NCBI RefSeq assembly: GCF_009829925.1
Contig: NZ_SNVJ01000007.1
Location: forward strand, 62,001-126,000
DNA length: 64,000 nt
Reading direction: 5' to 3'
Origin: Teichococcus coralli
GTDB lineage: Bacteria > Pseudomonadota > Alphaproteobacteria > Acetobacterales > Acetobacteraceae
Shown: positions 18,408 to 24,448 of the stretch, one piece after another
How the letters are laid out: every line of letters starts with the position of its first letter
How positions within the stretch are numbered: the first letter of the stretch is position 1
Notes under the pieces: generated by a model
Seen by the model: only the letters and a program-made list of their open reading frames with translations
The model's database searches: none
Told to the model about the DNA's origin: nothing
Program-made: the position numbers and the translations under genes

Positions 18408-18880
18408 GGCTTGCGCTCCTCCTTCGCTGCAGCCGGCCACTCGCCCGGCCATTCCACGACATGATCCTCAAGGTCGCCGGCCCGGCGTTCCGCCACCACG
18501 CGCCCGCTGACCGAGGCACCGGCCTCGTGCACCGTCTCCGGCCGGCCGGAGATCAGCGGGTGCCACCAGGGCAGGTCGTGACCCTCGGCGACCAGGCGGT
18601 AGGCACAGCTCGGCGGCAGCCAGTCTATCCGGGCGAGCCGCTTCGGCGTCAGCTTCACGCAGTCCGGAACATGCGCACGACGGTTGGCGTAGTCGCGGCA
18701 GCGGCAGCTCTGCCCGTCGAGCAGGCGGCAGGCCACCTCCGTCCAGGCCAGCTCGCCGGTATCCTCGTCGCGCAGCTTGTGCAGGCAGCAGCGGCCGCAG
18801 CCGTCGCACAGGCTTTCCCATTCGGCACGCGTCATCGCCGCGAGCGGCTTGGTCTTCCAGAAGGGAGGTTGGGCGCCCAT
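18404..18880 (-). CDS. YcgN/UPF0260-type cysteine-cluster protein
   Basis: 158 residues. Family hallmarks: [16 protein letters not shown] near residue 20-36 with four clustered cysteines, then [26 protein letters not shown] and the ending with [10 protein letters not shown]. The cysteine pattern suggests binding of zinc or an Fe-S cluster. Role unknown in all species. First gene of a two-gene unit with the cupin protein. Confidence 0.92.
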   Translation of the reverse strand: MGAQPPFWKTKPLAAMTRAEWESLCDGCGRCCLHKLRDEDTGELAWTEVACRLLDGQSCRCRDYANRRAHVPDCVKLTPKRLARIDWLPPSCAYRLVAEGHDLPWWHPLISGRPETVHEAGASVSGRVVAERRAGDLEDHVVEWPGEWPAAAKEERKP

Positions 18881-18917
18881 CCATTCATCCTAGGCGGTCG
18901 TGACTTGACGCGGGAGG

Positions 18918-18932
18918 GAACGGAGAGCGAAC
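18918..18932 (+). promoter_or_regulatory. LexA (SOS) box upstream of mmcB
   Basis: GAAC, seven bases (GGAGAGC), GAAC: an exact match to the alphaproteobacterial LexA operator GAAC-N7-GAAC. It ends 10 bases before the mmcB ATG and lies next to a possible -35 TTGACG (18905-18910). LexA would block transcription until DNA damage. Confidence 0.85.
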
Positions 18933-18942
18933 ATAAGGACCT

Positions 18943-19413
18943 ATGTCCGAGCTTTCACCTCCCGAGCGCACGCTTCGCGTCTGCCGCGCCGCTTCCCGGC
19001 TTTGCGGGCGGCTGGGTTGGGCGCCCCTGCTGGAAGTGCCCCTGCCGAGCGGCCGCCGCCTCGATATCCTGGCGCTGGAGCCGGATGGCGGGCTCACCGC
19101 CATCGAGGTGAAGAGTTGCGCGCGCGACTTCCAGTCGGACAGCAAGTGGCACGAATACCGTGATTGGTGCGACCGGCTCTACTTCGCCGTGGACCTCGAT
19201 TTTCCACAGGCGCTGTTGCCCGAGGAGGTCGGGTTGATCGTGGCGGAAGATGGGGACGCGGCGATGCTGCGGCACCCGGCGGAGCACAAGCTGGCGCCGG
19301 CGCGCAGGAGATCCCTGCTGCTACGCTATGCCAGGCTCGCCGCAGGCAGGTTGCAGGGCATGCTCGACCCGGCCGGGGCGCTGGAACTGCGCGCCGCGCT
19401 TCGGGTGGAGTGA
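18943..19413 (+). CDS. mmcB: MmcB-like DNA repair protein
   Basis: 156 residues. It matches the MmcB family of alphaproteobacteria, with a nuclease-like core: Glu31, Asp41 in GRRLDILAL and the pair EVK (55-57), an arrangement of PD-(D/E)XK type, then FQSDSKWHEYRDWCDRLYFAVD and EVGLIVAEDGDAAML. In Caulobacter the gene is SOS-induced and contributes to mitomycin C resistance; here the LexA box directly upstream fits. Monocistronic, ending in a short degenerate stem before the converging DUF952 gene. Confidence 0.85.
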   Translation: MSELSPPERTLRVCRAASRLCGRLGWAPLLEVPLPSGRRLDILALEPDGGLTAIEVKSCARDFQSDSKWHEYRDWCDRLYFAVDLDFPQALLPEEVGLIVAEDGDAAMLRHPAEHKLAPARRRSLLLRYARLAAGRLQGMLDPAGALELRAALRVE

Positions 19414-19420
19414 AGGCGAG

Positions 19421-19445
19421 GGCGGGAGGATCGAATTCCCCCCGG
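19421..19445. terminator. Degenerate bidirectional terminator between mmcB and the DUF952 gene
   Basis: CGGGAGGAT and AATTCCCCCCG arms around a CG turn, with the GAATTCCCCCC core seen in the other palindromes of this window. Pairing is imperfect and the tail CTTCCCCTT is weak. It lies between two converging genes. Confidence 0.4.
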
Positions 19446-19461
19446 GCTTCCCCTTGCCGGC

Positions 19462-19818
19462 TCAGGGGATTTCCTCGGGAAAGAGATGCGTGCCATCCGC
19501 CTGCAAGGGCAGCGGCATGGACCAGCGCAGGGCCGTGAGCGGCAGCGGCCCGTAGAGGTGCGGGAACAGCCCCGGGCGCTTGCCGCCACTGGCAGGCTCC
19601 CACCGCAGTGCTGGGCCGAGGGCGGCGGCATCCGCCGCCAACAGCCAGAGGTCACGCTGACCGGCGCGGTGCTTCGCCGCGCTCTCCCGCAACTGCGCCG
19701 CAGTGGAGAAGTGCAGGAAGCCGTCCCGCGCATCCTCGGCGCTGCCGCGATAGACACTGCCGGCGCGCGCCTCCCGCCAGTCCTCGTCCCGGACCATGGT
19801 GTAGATGATGGGTTCCAT
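19462..19818 (-). CDS. DUF952-domain protein
   Basis: 118 residues. MEPIIYTMVRDEDWREA, GFLHFSTAAQLRESAAKH and GLFPHLYGPLPL are the characteristic parts of DUF952, a small widespread family related in fold to ADP-ribosyl transfer-type domains, without a firm function. The start at 19818 is the family start; the frame is open much further upstream, but that part is antisense noise. It begins 11 bases after the endolysin stop and may be read through from the virion operon. Confidence 0.85.
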   Translation of the reverse strand: MEPIIYTMVRDEDWREARAGSVYRGSAEDARDGFLHFSTAAQLRESAAKHRAGQRDLWLLAADAAALGPALRWEPASGGKRPGLFPHLYGPLPLTALRWSMPLPLQADGTHLFPEEIP

Positions 19819-19829
19819 GCTCCCGGAGT

Positions 19830-20285
19830 TTACCGGACCAGGAGGCGGTAGAACAGCATCCCGCCGATCTCGGCCACCGGCGCCTCGCCCACAGCCCAGG
19901 GCGGAAGTTCGCCGGCATCGTGCGCATGGGTGGCGCCGCCGGTCGGGTCGGCCAGGGCACCAGCGGCAGCACGCGCGGCGATGCGGCGGCACACGGCCAT
20001 GCTGGGGTCGCCGGGCGGAATGGCCTGCATCAGCATGTGGCGCATATGGTTGCGGTTCCAGCAGGAGAACTGAAAGGGAGCCCGGCAGATGGCCGCCAGC
20101 CCCCGCCCCCAATGCGTCACGCCTTCCCGCTCCGCCAGGCGCACGCGATTCATGATGGTGGCGGCCAGCGCCTCGATGGCGCGCACGGAATGGGTGCCGG
20201 CCTCGGCCCAAAGCGTCAATGCCAGGACCTCCTGCGCGGAGAGGCCGGTGCCGGCGACAGGAGCGGCCAGGGGAATATGGCTCAT
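19830..20285 (-). CDS. SleB-type cell-wall hydrolase (endolysin)
   Basis: 151 residues of the Hydrolase_2/SleB family: LTLWAEAGTHSVRAIEALAATIMNR carries the catalytic glutamate (Glu28), and FQFSCWNRNH follows. The fold is lysozyme-like and cleaves peptidoglycan. No signal peptide, so it would need a holin; the one-TM protein encoded just upstream is the candidate. Common as endolysin in alphaproteobacterial phages and gene transfer agents. Last virion gene of the minus-strand run. Confidence 0.87.
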   Translation of the reverse strand: MSHIPLAAPVAGTGLSAQEVLALTLWAEAGTHSVRAIEALAATIMNRVRLAEREGVTHWGRGLAAICRAPFQFSCWNRNHMRHMLMQAIPPGDPSMAVCRRIAARAAAGALADPTGGATHAHDAGELPPWAVGEAPVAEIGGMLFYRLLVR

Positions 20286-20317
20286 GGGGGGCGGTCTCGC
20301 TTGGGTCCGGGGGGAAA

Positions 20318-20680
20318 TCAGAGGTGGTCGTCGGCGCCGCGGCCGCGCTGGGCGGCCTGCAGCGCGGCGGTCGCGGCCGAGGCGCGGGAGACGGCGTCCA
20401 GCTTCTCCTCGATGCGGAGCAGTTGCCGGCTCAGCCGCTGGTCCACATCGCGGATCAGCGAGAGCGGCACGTAGGTGCGGGCGACCTCCAGCTTGAAGGC
20501 CGCCAGCTCGTCGCGCGTGCGCGCCAGGGCGTCGCTCTCGACGCGCGGCGCTTCGGCGAATTCCACGGGCCGGTCGGGCAGGCCACGCCGCAGCCCATGC
20601 AGCATCCAGAACAGCACGCCCAGCAGCGGTGCCTGCACGGCGGTAGCCAGCGTCTGGGGTTCCAGATCGAGCGGGTTCAT
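20318..20680 (-). CDS. One-TM, coiled-coil phage protein, lysis-associated
   Basis: 120 residues. One hydrophobic segment (about 12-30, TAVQAPLLGVLFWMLHGL), followed by a charged helical tail rich in Leu and Arg (from about 50 on) with coiled-coil character and a last part ending GADDHL. Not recognised as a named family. Its place 32 bases ahead of the endolysin suggests holin or spanin-like help in lysis. Start chosen at 20680; an extension to 20725 is possible. Confidence 0.6.
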   Translation of the reverse strand: MNPLDLEPQTLATAVQAPLLGVLFWMLHGLRRGLPDRPVEFAEAPRVESDALARTRDELAAFKLEVARTYVPLSLIRDVDQRLSRQLLRIEEKLDAVSRASAATAALQAAQRGRGADDHL

Positions 20681-20774
20681 CCGGCCCTCCTCGGCCTTCT
20701 TGAACGACGACGGCGCCGGCGCCACCCTGGGGAGGGCGGCACCGGCGCCGGCCGGAAACGATTGCGATGGAATG

Positions 20775-20999
20775 ATGTGGAACGAGCCCTACCTAGAGAC
20801 CTGCTGCCGCTCCGCCCTTCATCGGCTGGAGCTGAGCGGCGCGCTCGGTCGCCCGGACGGGCTGAAGGATGGCCCCTGCCTGCATCGCCTGGCCGGGATG
20901 CGGCTGGCGGCGCATCAGGCGGACGGCCGTTTCCGCATCACCCCGGAGGGTGAGGCGCGGCATGAACGAGAAGTGCTGAGGAGCAGGCCCGCGGCCTGA
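20775..20999 (+). CDS. Small hypothetical protein on the opposite strand
   Basis: 74 residues in a gap of the minus-strand run. The middle and end, LAAHQADGRFRITPEGEARHEREVL, have the look of a short winged-helix end (FRITPEGxxRH), as in small uncharacterised proteins of Acetobacteraceae (recognition is from memory and weak). GC-rich third positions support coding. A second ATG three bases upstream is possible. No homologue or function can be named. Confidence 0.5.
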   Translation: MWNEPYLETCCRSALHRLELSGALGRPDGLKDGPCLHRLAGMRLAAHQADGRFRITPEGEARHEREVLRSRPAA

Positions 21000-21033
21000 G
21001 GCGGTCAGCGGACGCAGTTCGGCCGTTGACGAG
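20998..21033 (+). repeat. Imperfect 36-bp direct repeat, left copy
   Basis: 30 of 36 positions agree, in the same orientation, with 33471-33506 (begins GAGGCGGTCAGCGG, ends CCGTTGACGAG). The copy overlaps the predicted start of a minus-strand transcript (see 21037-21066). The right copy covers the stop region of a phage gene. Confidence 0.55.
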
Positions 21034-21036
21034 CGG

Positions 21037-21066
21037 AGCCTAAGGCACTTCCGGCGATCGAGTCAA
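21037..21066 (-). promoter_or_regulatory. Possible promoter for the lysis genes
   Basis: Reading leftward, TTGACT (21066-21061) and TAGGCT (21042-21037) are 18 bases apart. They lie downstream of the immunity genes and about 350 bases ahead of the one-TM gene start. The leader between them is long and overlaps the small plus-strand gene. No gene is seen in 21000-21186. Confidence 0.3.
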
Positions 21067-21186
21067 CAAAAAGTGAACATCCTAGGGCGGAATTCGCCCA
21101 TACCGGGAAAGAGGTGCCCCGGCTTCCTTCCCAGTCTGTCATACGCCCATCCCCAACGATGCCGGCAAGCGAGCCGCCGGAGCGTC

Positions 21187-21507
21187 TCAGTTAAGCGGCC
21201 GCCGATACGCCATACCATCCGGCAGGAGATCGAGTTCCTCACCCGGCGCGACAATGCTGATCTCAGTCTTGATGCTCACGCCATCGAAAAAATCCGAGAA
21301 GATTTCAGTCTCGACGCAGGCCAAGTCCTCAAGGTCGTCCTCAGAAGGCTGCTCATCGAACTGCGCGAGGAGCCGCAACCGCTTTTGGACCTGATCCCCG
21401 GCGACGGAGTAGACGACGAGGGAAGCCGGCGTCTGGCCGCCCAGAGCGCGCCGCGCCGACCAAAGAAGCTTCTCGCGCAGCCGTTCCAGGTTCGCCCAGT
21501 CGGTCAT
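21187..21507 (-). CDS. Immunity-like protein, second paralog
   Basis: 106 residues, about 60% identical by eye to the protein encoded at 21555-21884, with the same blocks: LREKLLWSARRAL, PSEDDLEDLACVETEIFSDFF and TEISIVAPGEE. Acidic, single-domain, no signal peptide. The family resembles small immunity proteins found in tandem behind polymorphic toxins (recognition from memory). G+C is visibly lower than in neighbouring genes, suggesting acquisition by transfer. Tandem duplicates usually mean protection against several toxin variants. Confidence 0.7.
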   Translation of the reverse strand: MTDWANLERLREKLLWSARRALGGQTPASLVVYSVAGDQVQKRLRLLAQFDEQPSEDDLEDLACVETEIFSDFFDGVSIKTEISIVAPGEELDLLPDGMAYRRPLN

Positions 21508-21554
21508 CCCCCTTCATCTCCGGATGTTTGCCGAGACCGCCTGTGCGACCACGG

Positions 21555-21884
21555 TCAGGCGCCCAAAGATGCGGGGCGCTGATAAGCGACCCCCTCCGCC
21601 AGAAAGTTCGGCTTCTCGCCGGGTGCGATGACCTCGATTTCCGTTTCAACACGAACGTCATCGAAGAAGTCCGCGAAGATTTCGGTTTCCACGGCGAGTA
21701 GATCTTCAATGTCATCCTCGGAAGGCGGCTCATGGAAGTGAGCCCGAAGGCGCAGCTTTTTCTGCGGCCGTTCCACCTTAACAGAATAAGCATGGAGTGA
21801 AGCAGGCATCTTTCCCGGGAGCGCACGCTGCGCCGACCAGAGAAGATTTTCGCGCAGCTTTGACAGGTTTGCCCCGTTCGTCAT
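21555..21884 (-). CDS. Immunity-like protein, first paralog
   Basis: 109 residues. Its ATG overlaps the last stop of the toxin frame by four bases (ATGA, 21881-21884), the arrangement expected of a toxin-immunity pair under translational coupling. Blocks: LRENLLWSAQRAL, KKLRLRAHFHEPPSEDDIED, VETEIFADFFDDV and EVIAPGEKP. Intact while the toxin is broken. Lower G+C than the surroundings. Followed after 47 bases by its paralog. Proposed role: binds and neutralises the toxin domain encoded upstream; this is inference from position and family resemblance. Confidence 0.72.
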   Translation of the reverse strand: MTNGANLSKLRENLLWSAQRALPGKMPASLHAYSVKVERPQKKLRLRAHFHEPPSEDDIEDLLAVETEIFADFFDDVRVETEIEVIAPGEKPNFLAEGVAYQRPASLGA

Positions 21885-22497
21885 TCAGCCCGCCCTCGAG
21901 GTTTCGCCGGAACAATATGGGCGCCGCGTGATGATTAGTGGATTATGCCAGGCGTCGTCGCTGCTTCTCGTCCATCTTTGTGCCGATAGACACCAATGAT
22001 ACGATCGCCAGCATCGAAACGTTCGCGAGTACCTCCAACTCCAGGTTTGCTACCGGCTACGATATGTCCTCTGCCAGCAAATTCGCGCAGCAGAGCATGG
22101 GGGTCGGCCGTCAGCGTACTCCGCCGAGGGTCAGTCTGAGCTCCGGGCTGATGATGCCGCTGTCTGTCCATAGGGATGTCAAAGCGCGGCTCGGCGCTCC
22201 GCCGCGGGGAGGGCGCCCGTGAGACAGCATTGCCGAAGCTTTGCCCAGAGGCCCGGCGAAGCCACCCCCGCCCTCCAGCGGCATCTCGCGCCGACCGAAG
22301 CCCTCCAGGAGATCACGCCGGCGCGCGATGAAGATGAACGACCCACCGCCGCGCGGGGGCGGCCCGGCCGATCCGAAGCGGCCGAAACCGATGCCTTCGT
22401 TCACCAGATCCGGCACGGCGCGCGTGTAGGCGCTGACATGCTCCGGCCTGCCGTTTCGCGTGCGGTTATCGGCGCTGACGGATACGCCACCTGCCAT
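21881..22497 (-). pseudogene. Broken toxin gene: phage protein N terminus with polymorphic toxin type 50 domain
   Basis: Starts at 22497 behind an AAGGA site with MAGGVSVSADNRTRNGRP and stays open to a stop at 22111. The toxin part is in another frame, open from 22312: RRSTLTADPHALLREFAGRG, then ERFDAGDRIIGVY and TTPGIIH, matching the type 50 polymorphic toxin domain. One base indel between about 22312 and 22111 is needed to join them. After GIIH the codon is TAA (21937-21935) where the family has Tyr; the frame then continues SSRGAHIVPAKPRGRAE to a TGA at 21881 that overlaps the immunity start. So there are two lesions. Alternative: separate small genes, less likely given the continuous homology past the TAA. 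Confidence 0.75.
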
Positions 22498-22546
22498 CGT
22501 GGTTCCTTCCTGCGGCCGGCTTGAAAATCTGTGCGGCAGGAGCGTC

Positions 22547-22618
22547 GCTAGAGCAGATCCCGATCCGGTGGAATCACTGGATCGGGTAAGGCTGCTCGCC
22601 AAAACAACCGGCTAGAGC
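22547..22618. repeat. Compound palindromic intergenic repeat
   Basis: CCCGATCC (22559-22566) and GGATCGGG (22579-22586) with inner GTG/CAC arms around GAAT, enclosed by GAGCAG (22551-22556) and CTGCTC (22592-22597). GCTAGAGC occurs as a direct repeat at 22547-22554 and 22611-22618. This type of TAGAGC-flanked palindrome is a common dispersed element in alphaproteobacterial chromosomes (from memory). It separates the large terminase from the toxin remnant. Confidence 0.65.
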
Positions 22619-22652
22619 GTTTGACGTGAGCCAGTGCGAACGGGAAACCCCT

Positions 22653-24092
22653 CTAGGTGATCCCGCGCCAGCCAATGCCGCGCGGCGCCGGCGGCGCGCC
22701 GGGCAGCCGCACCGGCTCGGCCAGCAGGCAACCGGCCAGCGCGTCCAGCGCGTCGTCCCGCGTGCCGGCGGTGTCCGGCTTCCACTCCGCCATCTCCGTC
22801 GGGAAGGGCGTGCGGAACACCTGCGCATGCGCATGCAGCCGCCGCGCCGCCAGCACCGGGTCGAGTGCGGCGAGGATGCGCTCCTGCTTCGGCCGGTGGC
22901 TGTGCTGCTCGACCACCGCGCAGGGCACCCCGGCCCGCGCAAGCTCCCGCCGCAGGATGGCGGGCAGGAAGCGGCCGATGCCGTTGGTCTCCACGCGCAG
23001 CACCGGCAGCAGCAGCTCACGCGCGATGCGCGCCACCCGCTGGCATTGCTGCGTCGCCGGGTCCTCCGCGCCGCCCGGCTCATGCGTCAGGTAGCTCAGC
23101 CGGTGCAGGTAGTGGTTGCCCTCGGCATCGGCATAGGTGGCGGCCAGCACGCTGCCGTCGCCCGAACCCGGCCGCCCATAGGCCGGGTCCCAGAAGCCGC
23201 CGCCCGAGACCATGCGGCGCCCGAGCAGCCGCAGCAGCGGCCGCCCCTGCGCCTCCTGGTACTCGGTTTCCTCCTCGTAGCGGATGATCTGCGCCGGATC
23301 GAGCCGCGCCGCGCCGCTCGCCACCGGCCGCAGCAGCATCTGCCGCCCGAAATGGATCGGCCCGACACGCTCGCGCATCTGCGCCACCAGCGGCGTGGCG
23401 AAGCGTTCCGGCCAGGCGCTGCGCCCGGCCCCGTCCAGCAGCGGAATGCGCAGGCGGCTATAGCCGGAAAGATAGGCCTCGCCCTCCTCCGGATGCAGGT
23501 AGAGGCTTTCCGCGCAATGCGGCGTGCCGACGTAGAGAATGGTACCGCCCGGCGTCAGGATGAACTCCGTCTCCGCCAGCCGCTCGCGCAGCTCGGCGCG
23601 CTTGCCCGGCGTGTCGCAGTTGCCGGCGACCTCGACGTCGTCGCAGATGATGACGTCGGCGCGCAGGCCCGTGATGTTGCCGCCGAGCCCCGCCGCCAGC
23701 ATGGAGGGATCGCGCAGCGCACCCTGCCGGTTGACGGTGAAGCGGTCCACCGCCCAAGCCTCCGGCGAGGATGGCACCAGCGGTCGGCACAGCGGATGGC
23801 GCTCGACGATGCGCCGCACCGTGCCCACCATCTTGGTGGCGAGCGCATGGTCCGCTGCCACCACCAGAATGCGCAACTCCGGCCAGCGGAGCAGCAGCCA
23901 GGCGCAGTAGAGCCCGACCAGCGTGGACTTGCCGCAGCCGCGAAAGGCCATCAGCAGCAACCGGCGCTCGTCAGCCGCGCGCCGCGCCTCCAGCCAGCGC
24001 AGAATGCGGCGGTGCACGGCCGGCGTGCCCTGCCCTGCCAGGTTGTTCCAGATCCAGACGAATTCCGTCAGGTCAGCCGGACGGTCCGTCAT
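22653..24092 (-). CDS. Phage large terminase subunit (TerL)
   Basis: 479 residues. ATPase part: Walker A in MAFRGCGKSTLVG (residues 48-60), Walker B VIICDDVE (147-154) and coupling motif LYVGTPH. The nuclease part opens with GGFWDPAYG, whose aspartate is the first metal ligand, followed by NGIGRFLPAILRREL and a C-terminal RDDALDALAGCLLAEP with the acidic last motif. It cuts and pumps DNA into proheads. Start taken at 24092, overlapping the preceding small gene by 20 bases; the frame is open to 24206 but that part is arginine-rich noise. Looks intact. Confidence 0.93.
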   Translation of the reverse strand: MTDRPADLTEFVWIWNNLAGQGTPAVHRRILRWLEARRAADERRLLLMAFRGCGKSTLVGLYCAWLLLRWPELRILVVAADHALATKMVGTVRRIVERHPLCRPLVPSSPEAWAVDRFTVNRQGALRDPSMLAAGLGGNITGLRADVIICDDVEVAGNCDTPGKRAELRERLAETEFILTPGGTILYVGTPHCAESLYLHPEEGEAYLSGYSRLRIPLLDGAGRSAWPERFATPLVAQMRERVGPIHFGRQMLLRPVASGAARLDPAQIIRYEEETEYQEAQGRPLLRLLGRRMVSGGGFWDPAYGRPGSGDGSVLAATYADAEGNHYLHRLSYLTHEPGGAEDPATQQCQRVARIARELLLPVLRVETNGIGRFLPAILRRELARAGVPCAVVEQHSHRPKQERILAALDPVLAARRLHAHAQVFRTPFPTEMAEWKPDTAGTRDDALDALAGCLLAEPVRLPGAPPAPRGIGWRGIT

Positions 24093-24396
24093 CGGCGTCG
24101 CACTCCTCCTCGGTCGGGGGCTCCTCGGCCAGCGCGCCGCGCGCCTGGCGCAGCAGCGCGGCCGCCTGTGCCAGGCCACTTTCCTCCTCGCCCGCGCCAG
24201 TGGCACGGGCGAGCTTCAACAAATGCTCCAGATGCGCGAGAGCCGCCTTCGCCGCGGCATGGTGCGCGGCGAAGGCCTTGGCGTCGTCATGCGTGCCCGG
24301 AGCCGGGCCATGCGCGACGAAGGTGTTGTAGTCCTCGACCACGCGCCGGATGGCTGGCTGCAGGTCCTCGATCGCCACCACGTCCCGCCGGCTCAT
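24073..24396 (-). CDS. Small phage protein before terL, possible small terminase
   Basis: 107 residues, helical and acidic at the end (EEPPTEEECDADDG). Position immediately ahead of and overlapping terL is where short-tailed phages encode the small terminase, which recognises DNA for packaging. There is no visible helix-turn-helix, so the assignment rests on context; it could also be an unrelated structural protein. Confidence 0.6.
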   Translation of the reverse strand: MSRRDVVAIEDLQPAIRRVVEDYNTFVAHGPAPGTHDDAKAFAAHHAAAKAALAHLEHLLKLARATGAGEEESGLAQAAALLRQARGALAEEPPTEEECDADDGPSG

Positions 24397-24448
24397 GACG
24401 CCCCTTCCCCTGCTTCATCGGCGCCGCGCTCAGCCGAGCGGTCCATGT

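Noticed and set aside
19462-20211. Longer protein joining an upstream piece to the DUF952 domain
   Set aside because: The first 131 codons are the out-of-frame shadow of the endolysin gene; the family start at 19818 is sufficient.
22111-22602. 163-codon frame as an intact stand-alone gene
   Set aside because: The true start is at 22497 behind a ribosome site; the last part overlaps the toxin domain in the wrong frame, so it is better explained as the front half of a frameshifted gene.
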